DNA of 64,000 nucleotides from the NCBI GenBank assembly GCA_963931605.1, contig OZ007031.1, positions 1,488,001-1,552,000 on the forward strand, given 5' to 3'. Position numbers and translations under genes: made by a program. Position 1 is the stretch's first letter. Each line of letters starts with the position of its first letter. This DNA is from CALUOB01 sp944322305 (GTDB lineage Bacteria > Actinomycetota > Coriobacteriia > Coriobacteriales > Coriobacteriaceae). Positions 1 through 7,303 of this stretch are shown in pieces. Under the pieces are notes generated by a model. The model ran no database searches and had not been told where the DNA came from. It worked only from the letters and a program-made list of their open reading frames with translations.

Positions 1-1
1 C

Positions 2-1237
2 AGCGGGCAGGACGTCGCCGAGAGCACGCTTCGCAAGGTCAGCCAGGCGATAGGCAACTACATCGAGCCACCGGTCTACCCGACCATAGAGAAGCTGAGC
101 GACGACGGGAGGGACTACATCCGAGTCACGTTCTCCGGCTCGGACCGACCCTACCAGTGCGACGGGCGCTACCGGATCCGCCGCTCCGACGAGGACGTCA
201 TCATGTCCGCCGCCGAGGTCGCAAGGATGGTGCGGGAGAGCTACGACCGCGCCGTCCCGTGGGACGGGAGGCCGTCGGGGAGGCCCGTCTCTGACGTCGA
301 CGAGGGGGCGCTCCGGCGCTTCGTCGAGGAGGGCAACAGCTCGGGGCGCATCGAGGCGCCCTACACGAGCGCCCAGGAGGTGCTCGCGGGGCTCGGCCTC
401 CTCGCCGAGGACGGAACGCTCACCAACGCCGCCGCCGCGCTCTTCTGCCGGTCCAGGGTGGGGGTGCGGCTCAAGGCCGGCGTGCTCGCCGACCACAGCC
501 GCGTCGAGATCATCGACCTTCGGCAGGAGGATGACCCGGTGTTCGACCTCATCGGCAGGGCGGAGTTCTACGTCCTGTCGAACATCAGGAAGCGGATCGT
601 GATAGACGGGAGCCCCAGCAGGGACGAGGTGCCCGAGATACCGCGGGCCGCCCTGCGCGAGGCGATCGTGAACGCGTTCTGCCACCAGGACTTCACAGAC
701 TACGGCACGGCGGTGCAGGTGGACGTCTTCCCCGACTCCGTCGAGATCACGAACCCCGGGACGTTCCCGACCGGCCGCACGCCGGAGATGTACCTCTCCG
801 GCGACGTTGTCGCGCCCATGAGCCGCAACCCGCTCATCGCGCGGACGCTGTTCCGCTCGAAGTCCATCGAGGCGTTCGGCTCCGGCCTCAGGCGTATCCG
901 CGACACGTGCGCCGAGGCTGGCGTGCGCTTCGAGTACGAGCAGGGGCACGGCACGACGACGGTGAGGTTCCACAGGAACGACCCGTTCCAGAACGCCCAG
1001 GGAGAGGCGCTCGCCCACTCGGATTCGGAATGGGGCCTCTCTCTTAGTGCCATGAGGGTGCTCAATGCGCTCTCCTCCAACCCCGCCCTGACCGCGGCCG
1101 AGCTCTCGGAGGAGCTCGACCTGAGCCCCAGGCAGGTTCAGAGGGCGACCAAGGAGCTTAAGGATGGCCGGGTAATCGAGCGCGTCGGCTCCGACAAGAA
1201 CGGGACGTGGAAGATACTACGACATCCCATGTCGTAG
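2..1237 (+). CDS. ATP-binding transcriptional regulator with AlbA_2 N-terminal domain (5' end outside window)
   Basis: The reading frame is open from base 2 and runs without a stop into the ATG at 203, so that ATG is internal and the true start lies left of the window. Residues before it (GRYRIRRSDEDVIMS) look like the end of an AlbA_2 (Schlafen-type) DNA-binding domain. A GHKL-like ATPase follows: N-box ALREAIVNAFCHQDF, then ITNPG, then EAFGSGLRRI. A winged helix closes the protein (LTAAELSEELDLSPRQVQR). This is the COG2865 architecture, common on mobile islands; targets are unknown. The stop falls inside a 10-bp perfect inverted repeat. Confidence 0.85.
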   Translation, partial: SGQDVAESTLRKVSQAIGNYIEPPVYPTIEKLSDDGRDYIRVTFSGSDRPYQCDGRYRIRRSDEDVIMSAAEVARMVRESYDRAVPWDGRPSGRPVSDVDEGALRRFVEEGNSSGRIEAPYTSAQEVLAGLGLLAEDGTLTNAAAALFCRSRVGVRLKAGVLADHSRVEIIDLRQEDDPVFDLIGRAEFYVLSNIRKRIVIDGSPSRDEVPEIPRAALREAIVNAFCHQDFTDYGTAVQVDVFPDSVEITNPGTFPTGRTPEMYLSGDVVAPMSRNPLIARTLFRSKSIEAFGSGLRRIRDTCAEAGVRFEYEQGHGTTTVRFHRNDPFQNAQGEALAHSDSEWGLSLSAMRVLNALSSNPALTAAELSEELDLSPRQVQRATKELKDGRVIERVGSDKNGTWKILRHPMS

Positions 1238-1276
1238 TAAGTGTCGTAGTAAGTGTCGTAGTAAGTGTCGTAGTAA
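1216..1276. repeat. Inverted repeat plus 12-bp tandem repeat at gene end
   Basis: ACTACGACAT at 1216-1225 and ATGTCGTAGT at 1229-1238 form a perfect 10-bp inverted repeat with a 3-nt loop. From 1231 the unit GTCGTAGTAAGT is repeated in tandem, nearly four times, to about 1276. The array lies between two convergent genes. It could be slipped-strand expansion of the right arm or a regulator binding array; no T-tract follows, so a simple terminator is unlikely. Confidence 0.75.
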
Positions 1277-1351
1277 AGCTGGCGGCAGGCCGAGCGGCGG
1301 CACCGGCACCCCGGCCCTGAACGAGGCCGCGCACGCCGCGCTCGCGCGACC

Positions 1352-1966
1352 CTATCCGTCGCGCCGCTGCTCCCATATCCTCTTGGCAGCCTCGGCGACC
1401 CACGAGGTGAACCCCCTCGACTCCTCCAGGAAGGTCTCCGCGTCCTCGTCGGTGAGGTTCCGCGCGAGGGCGGACAGGGCCTCGTCGCTCGCCCCGTCCC
1501 TCCCGAGCGCCTTGAGCGCCTGGACTATGGTGCGGGTGACGGGCGAGCAGCCGAGGAGGTCGCGGTTCGTGCGGTGCCTCAGCTCGATCTCGTGCGGCCC
1601 GTAGGAATAGGTCTTGTAGGGGCCGCTGCTCACGTAGACGTGGCGCGCGGGGACCTGGGTGTCGAGCCCAAGCGCGTTGAGCGCCGCGTCTCCTGCCGGC
1701 GCGACGACCCACTTGTTCGCGCGCGCCACCGCGCGGACCACCTCGTCCATGCTTGCGGGGACCTCGGCGCCGAGCAGCTCGCTCCTCTCCGGGACGTAAT
1801 AGACGCCGCGGATGGCCCGAGCCAGCTCGCCGCGGGCGTGCATCCTCCCGAGGACGTTGCCGGCGTTCCTGGCGCTCGTGATGTCGGCGAAGTCCGCGGC
1901 GGTGAAGGCCCTCCCGGGGCCCTCCGCGGCTATCCTCTCCGCGACTCTCCCTGCCTCCGTCGACAA
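1352..1966 (-). CDS. AbiEi-like antitoxin / DUF6088-type protein (orphan)
   Basis: 204 residues. The N-terminus is a winged-helix region (AADFADITSARNAGNVLGRM) followed by the AbiEi/DUF6088 pattern: RGVYYVPERSELLGAEVP, then PAGDAALNALGLDTQVPARH, then VYVSSGPYKTYSYGPHEIEL. AbiEi-family proteins repress their own promoter and antagonise an AbiEii nucleotidyltransferase. No AbiEii gene follows here; the next gene is convergent. I chose TTG at 1966 because AGAAGG sits 5-6 nt before it and no ATG lies in frame nearby. Longer in-frame extensions are low-complexity arginine-rich shadow sequence. Confidence 0.65.
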   Translation of the reverse strand: MSTEAGRVAERIAAEGPGRAFTAADFADITSARNAGNVLGRMHARGELARAIRGVYYVPERSELLGAEVPASMDEVVRAVARANKWVVAPAGDAALNALGLDTQVPARHVYVSSGPYKTYSYGPHEIELRHRTNRDLLGCSPVTRTIVQALKALGRDGASDEALSALARNLTDEDAETFLEESRGFTSWVAEAAKRIWEQRRDG

Positions 1967-2588
1967 CTCGCCCTTCTCTCGTTGATGAAAACAGCATGCA
2001 TGTTTTTCATCACTTTGGCTCAGCCTTCCAATCCCCGTGCGCCGCTGCCCGACGACGCCCCGTCGCGCGGGGCAAGGTCGGCGGACTCCGAAATGCTCCG
2101 AAGTCTCTCCGAGGGCCATCGGGAGGAGCGCCGGGGCAGCGTGGGCAGGCTCCGCGCGGGTGCCGGCATGGCCTCGGGAGAGGTCCGACAAGGTCCGACA
2201 GAGGTCTGACAAGGTCCGACAGAGGTCCGACACGGCTCGTCGGAGCGGCCGCCGGAAGCCTGGCACCGCGCCAAGTATCGCCAAGTATCGCTCGGGGCGG
2301 CTCGTGCGGCGCGACCTCGCCGGGACGGGAAGAAATTCGCAGGTAGGGGGCACGGCACCCGGGGAGAGGCAGCCCCTCCCAAGTATCGCCAAGTATCGCG
2401 AGTGCCCGTCACCTCGAGGGCAGGACGATAGTCGCCCCGGCAGGCCGCTCTCGTCGGGAGCTCCCACGCCCGCTCAGGCGCCGCGGGGGCTGTCGCGCCG
2501 GTCGGCGGCGCTCCCCGGCAGGCAGGCCGGAGGCAAGCGCGCTTGCATCCGGCGGGCGCGGACCCGAGGAAGGGAAGGCAGTCATGAG
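1967..2588. other. Repeat-rich intergenic region, possible iteron or operator array
   Basis: No convincing gene; the open frames here are repeat-encoded shadows. It holds five direct copies of AGGTCCGACA with 10 or 11 bp spacing (2181-2233, one copy with T for C), placing them on one face of the helix, and two doublets of CCAAGTATCG (2271-2290, and 2380-2399 where the first base is also C), 109 bp apart. Arrays like this serve as iterons in plasmid-type origins or as multi-site operators. Confidence 0.6.
1983..2012. promoter_or_regulatory. Candidate operator upstream of the AbiEi-like gene
   Basis: TGATGAAAA (1983-1991) and TTTTCATCA (2004-2012) form a perfect 9-bp inverted repeat around a GCATGC core, 17 bp before the chosen TTG start. 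AbiEi-family antitoxins are known to bind inverted repeats at their own promoters, so an autoregulatory site is plausible. This is inference. Confidence 0.45.
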
Positions 2589-2669
2589 TGAATCTGAATC
2601 TCCCCCGTTTCCGTTGACACATCGAGTTCCGTTTGGGCATGATGCCGTAAACGGGGAAAGGGGGCGGGG

Positions 2670-2957
2670 ATGGGGAAACCGTCACCGAAGTACGCCGCGG
2701 AGCTCAAGCAGCAGGCGGTGAGGCTGTGCAGGGAGCGGGGCGGCACCTACGCGGAGACCGCCCGCGAGCTCGGGGTCGACCCGGGGAGCCTGTCGGACTG
2801 GGTCAAGAGGGCCGACGCCGCGCAGGCGCCGGCAGGGGACAACCCCTTCCAGATGGCGGAGGACCTCGGGCGCCTCAGGCGCGAGAACGAGCGGCTCAAG
2901 AGGGAGAGCGAGACACTTTTAAAAGCGAGCGCCTTCTTCGCCAGCAGGCAGCCGTAG
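2670..2957 (+). CDS. IS3 transposase OrfA
   Basis: 95 residues, HTH_Tnp_1 type: KYAAELKQQAVRLCRERGG, then ELGVDPGSLSDWVKRAD, and a C-terminal leucine-rich stretch (RLRRENERLKRESETLLK) that would form the dimerising coiled coil of IS3 OrfA proteins. It binds the IS ends. A slippery heptamer T TTA AAA at 2918-2924, in the correct 0-frame register, lies near the end; slippage by -1 fuses OrfA to OrfB. Confidence 0.9.
   Translation: MGKPSPKYAAELKQQAVRLCRERGGTYAETARELGVDPGSLSDWVKRADAAQAPAGDNPFQMAEDLGRLRRENERLKRESETLLKASAFFASRQP
2918..2924 (+). promoter_or_regulatory. Programmed -1 ribosomal frameshift site (T TTA AAA)
   Basis: The heptamer fits X XXY YYZ in the OrfA frame and is followed directly by G. 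The OrfB frame is -1 to OrfA. This is the standard mechanism for IS3-family OrfAB transposase synthesis. Confidence 0.75.
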
Positions 2958-3868
2958 GCTCGCGGGCGGAGGGGGCGAGGTTCGCTTTCATCCTGCTCAA
3001 CGAGGGCGCCTGGAGCATATCCGAGATGCGCGCGGCCCTCCATGCCACCAGGCGGGGCCACCGCACATGGAGAAAGCGGCCGCCGGGCGCGCACGACCTG
3101 CGCGACGCCGAGCCGGCCGCGGCGATCTCCGAGATATACGCCGCCAGCCGCGGCACCTACGGCGCCCCGAAGGTCTTCGCCGAGCTCAGGCGCTCCGGCG
3201 TGCGCGCGTCGCGCAAGCGCGTGGCGCGCATCATGCGCGAGGAGGGCCTGTCCGGCACCACGCGCGGCTGCGCCAGGAGGCCGGAGGGCGGGGAGAAGCC
3301 GGCCGCGCCGCAGGCGAACGCCGCACCGGACCTGGTGAAGCGCGACTTCGGCGCGGACGGCCCCGACGAGGCGTGGTTCGCCGACATCACCTATGCGAGG
3401 ACCCATCAGGGCTGGATCTACCTGGCGGTCGTCATGGACATATGGTCGCGCGGGATCGTCGGCTGGTCCATGGCGCCGCGCATGGCCGCCGAGCTCGCCG
3501 ACGACGCGCTCAGGATGGCGATCGCGAGGCGGCGCCCGCCGAGGGGCTGCATCCACCATTCGGACCACGGCTCCCAGCACGCGTCGCTCCTGCTCGAGAA
3601 GACGATGCGCGCCGCGGGCATCAGGCCCTCCATGGGCCCCGTATCGTCGCCGTGGGACAACGCCGCGATGGAGTCGCTCATGGGGCTCATCAAGGCCGAG
3701 CGCGTGCACGCGCGCACCTTCGAGAGCCGCGACCAGGCGGCGCTCGAGATCTTCGAGTACGTCGAGTGCTTCTGCAACAGGGTGCGGATACACTCCGCGC
3801 TGGGGAACCTCAACCCCGAGGAGTTCGAGGCGAGGCACACGGAGGATGCCGCCCCGAGGGCAGCGTAG
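2921..3868 (+). CDS. IS3 transposase OrfB, DDE catalytic part made by -1 frameshift
   Basis: The frame extends from the slippery site to 3868 and has no well-placed independent start, consistent with production as an OrfAB fusion. It contains an HTH_21-like stretch (YGAPKVFAELRRSGVRASRK) and an rve integrase core with DDE residues visible in FADITYARTHQGW, HHSDHGSQHAS and NAAMESLMGLIKAERV. No stops interrupt it, so the element may be active. Start given is the first OrfB-frame codon after slippage. Confidence 0.85.
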   Translation, partial: KSERLLRQQAAVGSRAEGARFAFILLNEGAWSISEMRAALHATRRGHRTWRKRPPGAHDLRDAEPAAAISEIYAASRGTYGAPKVFAELRRSGVRASRKRVARIMREEGLSGTTRGCARRPEGGEKPAAPQANAAPDLVKRDFGADGPDEAWFADITYARTHQGWIYLAVVMDIWSRGIVGWSMAPRMAAELADDALRMAIARRRPPRGCIHHSDHGSQHASLLLEKTMRAAGIRPSMGPVSSPWDNAAMESLMGLIKAERVHARTFESRDQAALEIFEYVECFCNRVRIHSALGNLNPEEFEARHTEDAAPRAA

Positions 3869-3902
3869 GGGTGTAAACGGAATCGGGGTAGATTCAGATT
3901 CA

Positions 3903-3975
3903 TCTCGGAGATGCTGTAGTACTCCTTCATCGAAACGAGGGATTCCGAGAGCTTTTGACAGATTTCGCAGTTCAT
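3903..3975 (-). pseudogene. 5' fragment of a small gene truncated by the IS3 element
   Basis: ATG at 3975 has a good ribosome binding site (AAAGAGGCAAGC) and reads MNCEICQKLSESLVSM, then KEYYSISE, before running into the right end of the IS. The CxxC suggests a small metal-binding or disulfide motif. The remainder of the gene is not on the other side of the IS, in agreement with the missing target duplication. Function unknown; it would have followed the excisionase gene on the same strand. Confidence 0.55.
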
Positions 3976-4063
3976 GCTTGCCTCTTTTCCGCGCGGCGCC
4001 CGCAACGCGGGGCGCGCGCCGTCCGAGGCCTTTCCCTCCCCACTAGGTCCGGCCGCAACTGTT

Positions 4064-4306
4064 TCAGTTTGCATGAGAACCGAGGGATTCGAGCGCGCGG
4101 TCGAGCGCCGCCCGACTGACGCGGATCGCGCGGCCCAGGCGGACGGAGGGGATCGTCCCCTCCCGTATCAGCCGGTACACGAGCGGGCGCGAGATGCCCA
4201 GGTACCGCCGCACGTCGCTCACGCCGAGCCACGCGGGGGCGCTTTCCCCGCCCCGGCCTCCGTCGTCGCGCCGCGGGCCCGCGGCGGCCCTTCCCGTCTC
4301 CTCCAT
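4064..4306 (-). CDS. AlpA/MerR-type helix-turn-helix excisionase
   Basis: 80 residues with the HTH_17 signature: AWLGVSDVRRYLGISRPLVY, then RLIREGTIPSVRLGRAIRVS. Such proteins act as excisionases or small DNA-bending regulators of integrative elements. The start has a strong AGGAGGTG site 4 nt upstream. It lies about 400 bp from the 3' end of an initiator tRNA gene, a typical place for the edge of an integrated element, but no integrase gene is present in the window. Confidence 0.75.
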   Translation of the reverse strand: MEETGRAAAGPRRDDGGRGGESAPAWLGVSDVRRYLGISRPLVYRLIREGTIPSVRLGRAIRVSRAALDRALESLGSHAN

Positions 4307-4666
4307 GGGGCACCTCCTGGAATCCGATGCTCTTCGGGGGCGTCCCGTGCAACGCAGGGTCGCCCCGTCTCGGTTCGATTTATATGGGTCGGGAAGCGGG
4401 TGGACAAGCGGGGAGGGGGAGCTTCGAGTCCGTAGGGCATCGTAGGGAACCGACTCATGGAACGAGCACGGCGGCGCCGGCTCGGCGGCTGCGGCCGCCC
4501 CCGTGCCGCGCCGTTATCCCCCGCGCTCCCAGACGCAACCGCGCATGCTGGAGATCCCCCCCCCTCATTCCCCCCCCGTGCGCCCGTCCGGGGGAGGCTC
4601 GAGAAGGGGACCGGGGTGGACTCCGCGCAGGCGGCGCCGAAGAGCTCCATCAACTCGCGTGGATGC
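4307..4666. other. Intergenic region between excisionase gene and tRNA
   Basis: No supported gene. The sequence has poly-C tracts around 4557-4580 and no clear repeat. I looked for a second copy of the tRNA 3' end that could mark an attachment site and did not find one in the window. Confidence 0.5.
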
Positions 4667-4706
4667 GAAAAAGAAAAAGGTCAGAGACAAAAAACGCCTC
4701 TGACCT
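4667..4706 (-). terminator. Rho-independent terminator of the tRNA
   Basis: AGGTCAGAG (4678-4686) pairs with CTCTGACCT (4698-4706), a perfect 9-bp stem. On the minus strand it is followed by TTTTTCTTTTT. It starts 8 nt after the tRNA CCA end. Confidence 0.9.
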
Positions 4707-4713
4707 GGACTTT

Positions 4714-4790
4714 TGGTCGCGGGAGGAGGATTTGAACCTCCGGCCTCCGGGTTATGAGCCCGGCGAGCTACCAGACTGCTCCATCCCGCA
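4714..4790 (-). tRNA. Initiator tRNA-fMet (CAT)
   Basis: 77 nt with encoded CCA. The anticodon loop is CTCATAA. Three consecutive G:C pairs close the anticodon stem (CCGGG/CCCGG) and the D-stem has A11:U24, both hallmarks of initiator tRNA. Position 1 is T facing G72, giving a weak end pair instead of the usual C1 x A72 mismatch. TTCAAAT forms the T-loop. Confidence 0.93.
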
Positions 4791-4820
4791 CTGTATGTAA
4801 GCGCCTTCGCGCAAGAAAGA

Positions 4821-4849
4821 ATATTACGACGCTCACTCCGCAAACGCAA
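4821..4849 (-). promoter_or_regulatory. tRNA-fMet promoter
   Basis: On the minus strand TTGCGT (4844-4849), a 17-bp spacer and TAATAT (4821-4826) form a near-consensus sigma-70 promoter about 30 bp before the mature tRNA 5' end. Confidence 0.7.
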
Positions 4850-5039
4850 GCATGCCTTCCAGCTACTCCTGTGAGTTCAAACTTTCTCCACACTCGCACC
4901 GCATCAAGATGCCAGGCCTCCCCACGAGCGTCCACCGCGCCCTTACGCGCTGATACGTATTCAAACCGTCCACACCAACGCGGTATGATAAGCGCAGCGC
5001 CCGCTCTGCGGGCAAAACCCTACCGGAAACGAGCAAACC

Positions 5040-5633
5040 ATGTGCCAGACCGTCTCCCCTATCACGCATGTCGAACCCGGCGCTCAGGCAGAGCCCCGCT
5101 GCAGCCCTGCCGACGGCACGCCTGCACCGACCAGCCAACGCGCTGTCACCATCGACGAGATCGTGGAGCACTTCGGCACGCTGCGCAGCGTGCTGCAGCG
5201 CTGGCACGAGGCGTACCGCCGCATGCACGGCGGTCCCGCGGGCGACCCGTCGCGCGGGCAGGGACGCGCGCTCGCGCTTCTCAACATGCAGGGCGAGATG
5301 CGCCAGCGCGACATGGGCTTCATCCTGAACATCCGCCCGCAATCGCTGGGCGAGGTGCTGGCCAAGCTCGAGCGCTCGGGTCTCATCACACGCCGCACCT
5401 CGGAGAAGGACCGCCGCGTGCTGCTGGTGAGCATCACCGAGAAGGGCCGTGCCTGCGTGCGCAGTTGCAAGCCGCCCTTCCCCGATGTGGACCTTTCCGA
5501 CGAGGAGCTGGAGCAGTTCAGCAGCATGCTCGAGCGCATCATCCGCGCGTTTGAAGGCGACACCGCGCGGCTCAACAGCGCGCAGCCCCGCACCGGGGGC
5601 GAGACCGGCCTAGAAGATACGCCGCGCAGCTAG
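5040..5633 (+). CDS. MarR-family transcriptional regulator
   Basis: 197 residues. The winged helix is clear: RALALLNMQGEMRQRDMGFI, then RPQSLGEVLAKLERSGLITR, then the wing RTSEKDRRVLLVSITEKGR. MarR proteins are dimeric repressors, often released by small ligands. The first 40 residues are low complexity and the ribosome site before the ATG is weak (GGAAAC), so the start could be later. It stands alone, divergent from the tRNA and convergent with ccmD; its target is not evident. Confidence 0.85.
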   Translation: MCQTVSPITHVEPGAQAEPRCSPADGTPAPTSQRAVTIDEIVEHFGTLRSVLQRWHEAYRRMHGGPAGDPSRGQGRALALLNMQGEMRQRDMGFILNIRPQSLGEVLAKLERSGLITRRTSEKDRRVLLVSITEKGRACVRSCKPPFPDVDLSDEELEQFSSMLERIIRAFEGDTARLNSAQPRTGGETGLEDTPRS

Positions 5634-5665
5634 CGCCAAGCACAGAACGCCCAACTGAACGCAAA

Positions 5666-5746
5666 CGGCCGCCAGCGCAAAGCCAGCGGCCGCCTCTGGC
5701 ATAAGGGACGGGGAGACCTGCCATCCGTACCCGTCCCCATGGCAGG
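5666..5746. repeat. Intergenic hairpins, including a two-way hairpin repeat (copy 1)
   Basis: CGGCCGC/GCGGCCG (5666-5692) forms one stem between convergent genes. Next, CCTGCCAT (5717-5724) pairs perfectly with ATGGCAGG (5739-5746), while GGGACGGG from 5705 can pair with CCCGTCCC inside the loop. The two foldings are mutually exclusive. Related copies lie near 60616-60682 and 63564-63590. Confidence 0.6.
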
Positions 5747-5759
5747 CCAGAGCCCGGCG

Positions 5760-5951
5760 CTACTTGTCCTTACGCTCGCGGGACTCGAGAGCCTCCTTGA
5801 GCGCTTCGATGTCGCTCTGCGTGCGCTTGGCTTTGCGGGCCAGCAGCAGCACGAACACAAAGAGCACGAGCCAGATGCCCACGTAGGCGCCGATCACGTA
5901 CGGGGCAGCGGGCAGAACGGTTGAGTACACCTCGGCGAGAATAGCATCCAT
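5760..5951 (-). CDS. ccmD: CcmD-like small membrane protein
   Basis: 63 residues from ATG at 5951, chosen because AAGGAG lies 8 nt upstream; an in-frame GTG three codons earlier overlaps that site. One membrane span (YVIGAYVGIWLVLFVFVLLL) is followed by a basic, coiled tail (ARKAKRTQSDIEALKEALES). CcmD sequences are short and poorly conserved but always sit after ccmC and have this shape. CcmD helps release holo-CcmE from CcmABC. It is 12 bp downstream of ccmC. Confidence 0.75.
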   Translation of the reverse strand: MDAILAEVYSTVLPAAPYVIGAYVGIWLVLFVFVLLLARKAKRTQSDIEALKEALESRERKDK

Positions 5952-5963
5952 CGTAAGCACTCC

Positions 5964-6959
5964 TTACTGTGCGGAGGAATCGTCGGAAGGGGAAGCGGGG
6001 TCGGCTTCCGAGCACGCGGCGTTCTGGTCGGCCGCGGCAGAGCCAGCGGCAGCGGCGCCCGCGCGATCGGGGGCGACAGGGGCCGCAGGGGATCCGTTAT
6101 CGCTCTGGGAGCCGTAGCTGGGGTTCTTCTCCCCCGTCACCTTGCCGGCAGCGGCCATCAGGCGGTCGCGCGCGGCGTCAGCGGCAGCGGCTGCCCGGGC
6201 AGCGTCGCGCTCTTCCAGGCGCTCCTTGAGGTCCTCCACCACCTGCGCGGACTCGTTGATGGCCAGCGCGATGCGGTAGAGCGCGAAGGCCACCATGAGC
6301 ATGCCGAACAGACCCAGCAAAAACGGAATGAGCATCTTGGGCGGCAGGCCCGAATCGGTGCGAAACACCACCGGGTGGATGGAGCTGGGGATGAGGCGCG
6401 TCACCAAGAAGGAGATGGGCGCGTCGATGAACGCCACGATGCCGAACACCGCGGCGAAGGTGGCGCGGCGCTCGGGGTCGTCGATGGCGTTGCGCAGGAT
6501 GAAGTAGCCGATCACCAGCAGCATGAGGATGAAGTACGTGGTGAGGCGCGGCTCCCACACCCACCAGCGGCCCCACTCGAAGCGGGTCCACAGGTCGCCG
6601 GAGACCATGGTGGCCAGGATGAAGACCAGCGCGACGGTGGTGGCGATGCGGGCGCGCAGGTCGTAGCGGCGGTCCTTGGTCATGAGGAAGCGCACGCCGT
6701 AGAACGCCGTGAAGAACATGGCGGCGAACGACGTGGCGGCAACCGGCACGTGCAGGTAGAAGATCTTCTGCGTGAGCAGAAGCTTGGTGGTGACCACCTG
6801 GCCGGCGATAACCACCGGCTCCGAGAGCTCGGCACCCTGCACAAACGGCGCGACGGTGAACGTGAGTATGATGTCGGCCGCCGTGAGCAGCGCGCCCAGC
6901 ACCAGAAGCACCGGAGCGAGCCGGTCGGCGAGGCTGGTCTTTTTAGCGAGCGGGGGCAA
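5964..6959 (-). CDS. ccmC: Heme handling protein CcmC
   Basis: 331 residues. It carries the tryptophan-rich heme motif WGRWWVWEP (about residues 129-137) and conserved histidines in FYLHVPV (H70) and SSIHPVV, with six membrane spans. CcmC places heme on CcmE. TTG at 6959 is taken as start because GGAAGGAG stands 6 nt before it and the upstream extension is arginine-rich shadow sequence. A hydrophilic tail of roughly 75 residues, rich in Ala, Asp and Ser, extends past the usual end. It forms a unit with ccmD but is separated from ccmB by 2 kb. Confidence 0.92.
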   Translation of the reverse strand: MPPLAKKTSLADRLAPVLLVLGALLTAADIILTFTVAPFVQGAELSEPVVIAGQVVTTKLLLTQKIFYLHVPVAATSFAAMFFTAFYGVRFLMTKDRRYDLRARIATTVALVFILATMVSGDLWTRFEWGRWWVWEPRLTTYFILMLLVIGYFILRNAIDDPERRATFAAVFGIVAFIDAPISFLVTRLIPSSIHPVVFRTDSGLPPKMLIPFLLGLFGMLMVAFALYRIALAINESAQVVEDLKERLEERDAARAAAAADAARDRLMAAAGKVTGEKNPSYGSQSDNGSPAAPVAPDRAGAAAAGSAAADQNAACSEADPASPSDDSSAQ

Positions 6960-7303
6960 CGGCGTCTCCTTCCTTCGGGCGCATCCGCGCGCCCGGGTAG
7001 GTTGCGTGGCGTTCGGGGCTATTGTAACCGAACGCACGGACAACCATAGAGCCTCCGGCGCGGGCGCACTCCCCTCTTGCAGGCGATGTGGGGGCAAATT
7101 GGGAGGAAATGCGCGTCAGCGGGCGCGCCGGGCAAGAGACGCGGAGGGATTGGCCTCAAAACAGATCGGGCAGCGCTGTGCCGTGCTATAGAGAACAGGT
7201 GCTCGTAAAGCGCCTTGTCCAAGCGTGGAGAAGCCCCGCGCGCCGGTTTTGTACTTTTTTGCGCTTGCACGCTTGTCTGCCGCCGTTTACCCGCGGAGAC
7301 GCC
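6960..7303. other. Intergenic region upstream of ccmC
   Basis: No gene supported. A TACAAT -10-like hexamer on the minus strand (7021-7026) could serve ccmC but lacks a good -35. The open frames crossing it have no family features. Confidence 0.4.

Larger units (their letters stand above)
2589..3902 (+). mobile_element. IS3-family insertion sequence, complete (1314 bp)
   Basis: The ends are 32-bp imperfect inverted repeats, 2589-2620 and 3871-3902, differing at three positions and beginning TGAATCTGAATCT, with the TG...CA termini typical of IS3. Inside are orfA and orfB in a -1 relationship. The 3-4 bp outside the left end (TGAG) and right end (TCTC) do not match, so no target duplication remains. 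That suggests a later deletion or recombination at one end. The insertion truncates a small minus-strand gene on its right. Confidence 0.9.

Noticed and set aside
1231..1276. CRISPR or phage att site at the 12-bp repeats
   Set aside because: Units are too short and directly adjacent; no integrase lies beside them.
1158..1997. Minus-strand frame containing TTTL repeats
   Set aside because: It is the readout of the 12-bp tandem repeat and the shadow of the AbiEi-like gene.
4714..4790. Elongator tRNA-Met
   Set aside because: Three consecutive G:C pairs in the anticodon stem and A11:U24 mark an initiator.
7019..7270. 83-codon minus-strand frame upstream of ccmC
   Set aside because: No ribosome site, no homology and Arg/Pro-rich shadow composition.
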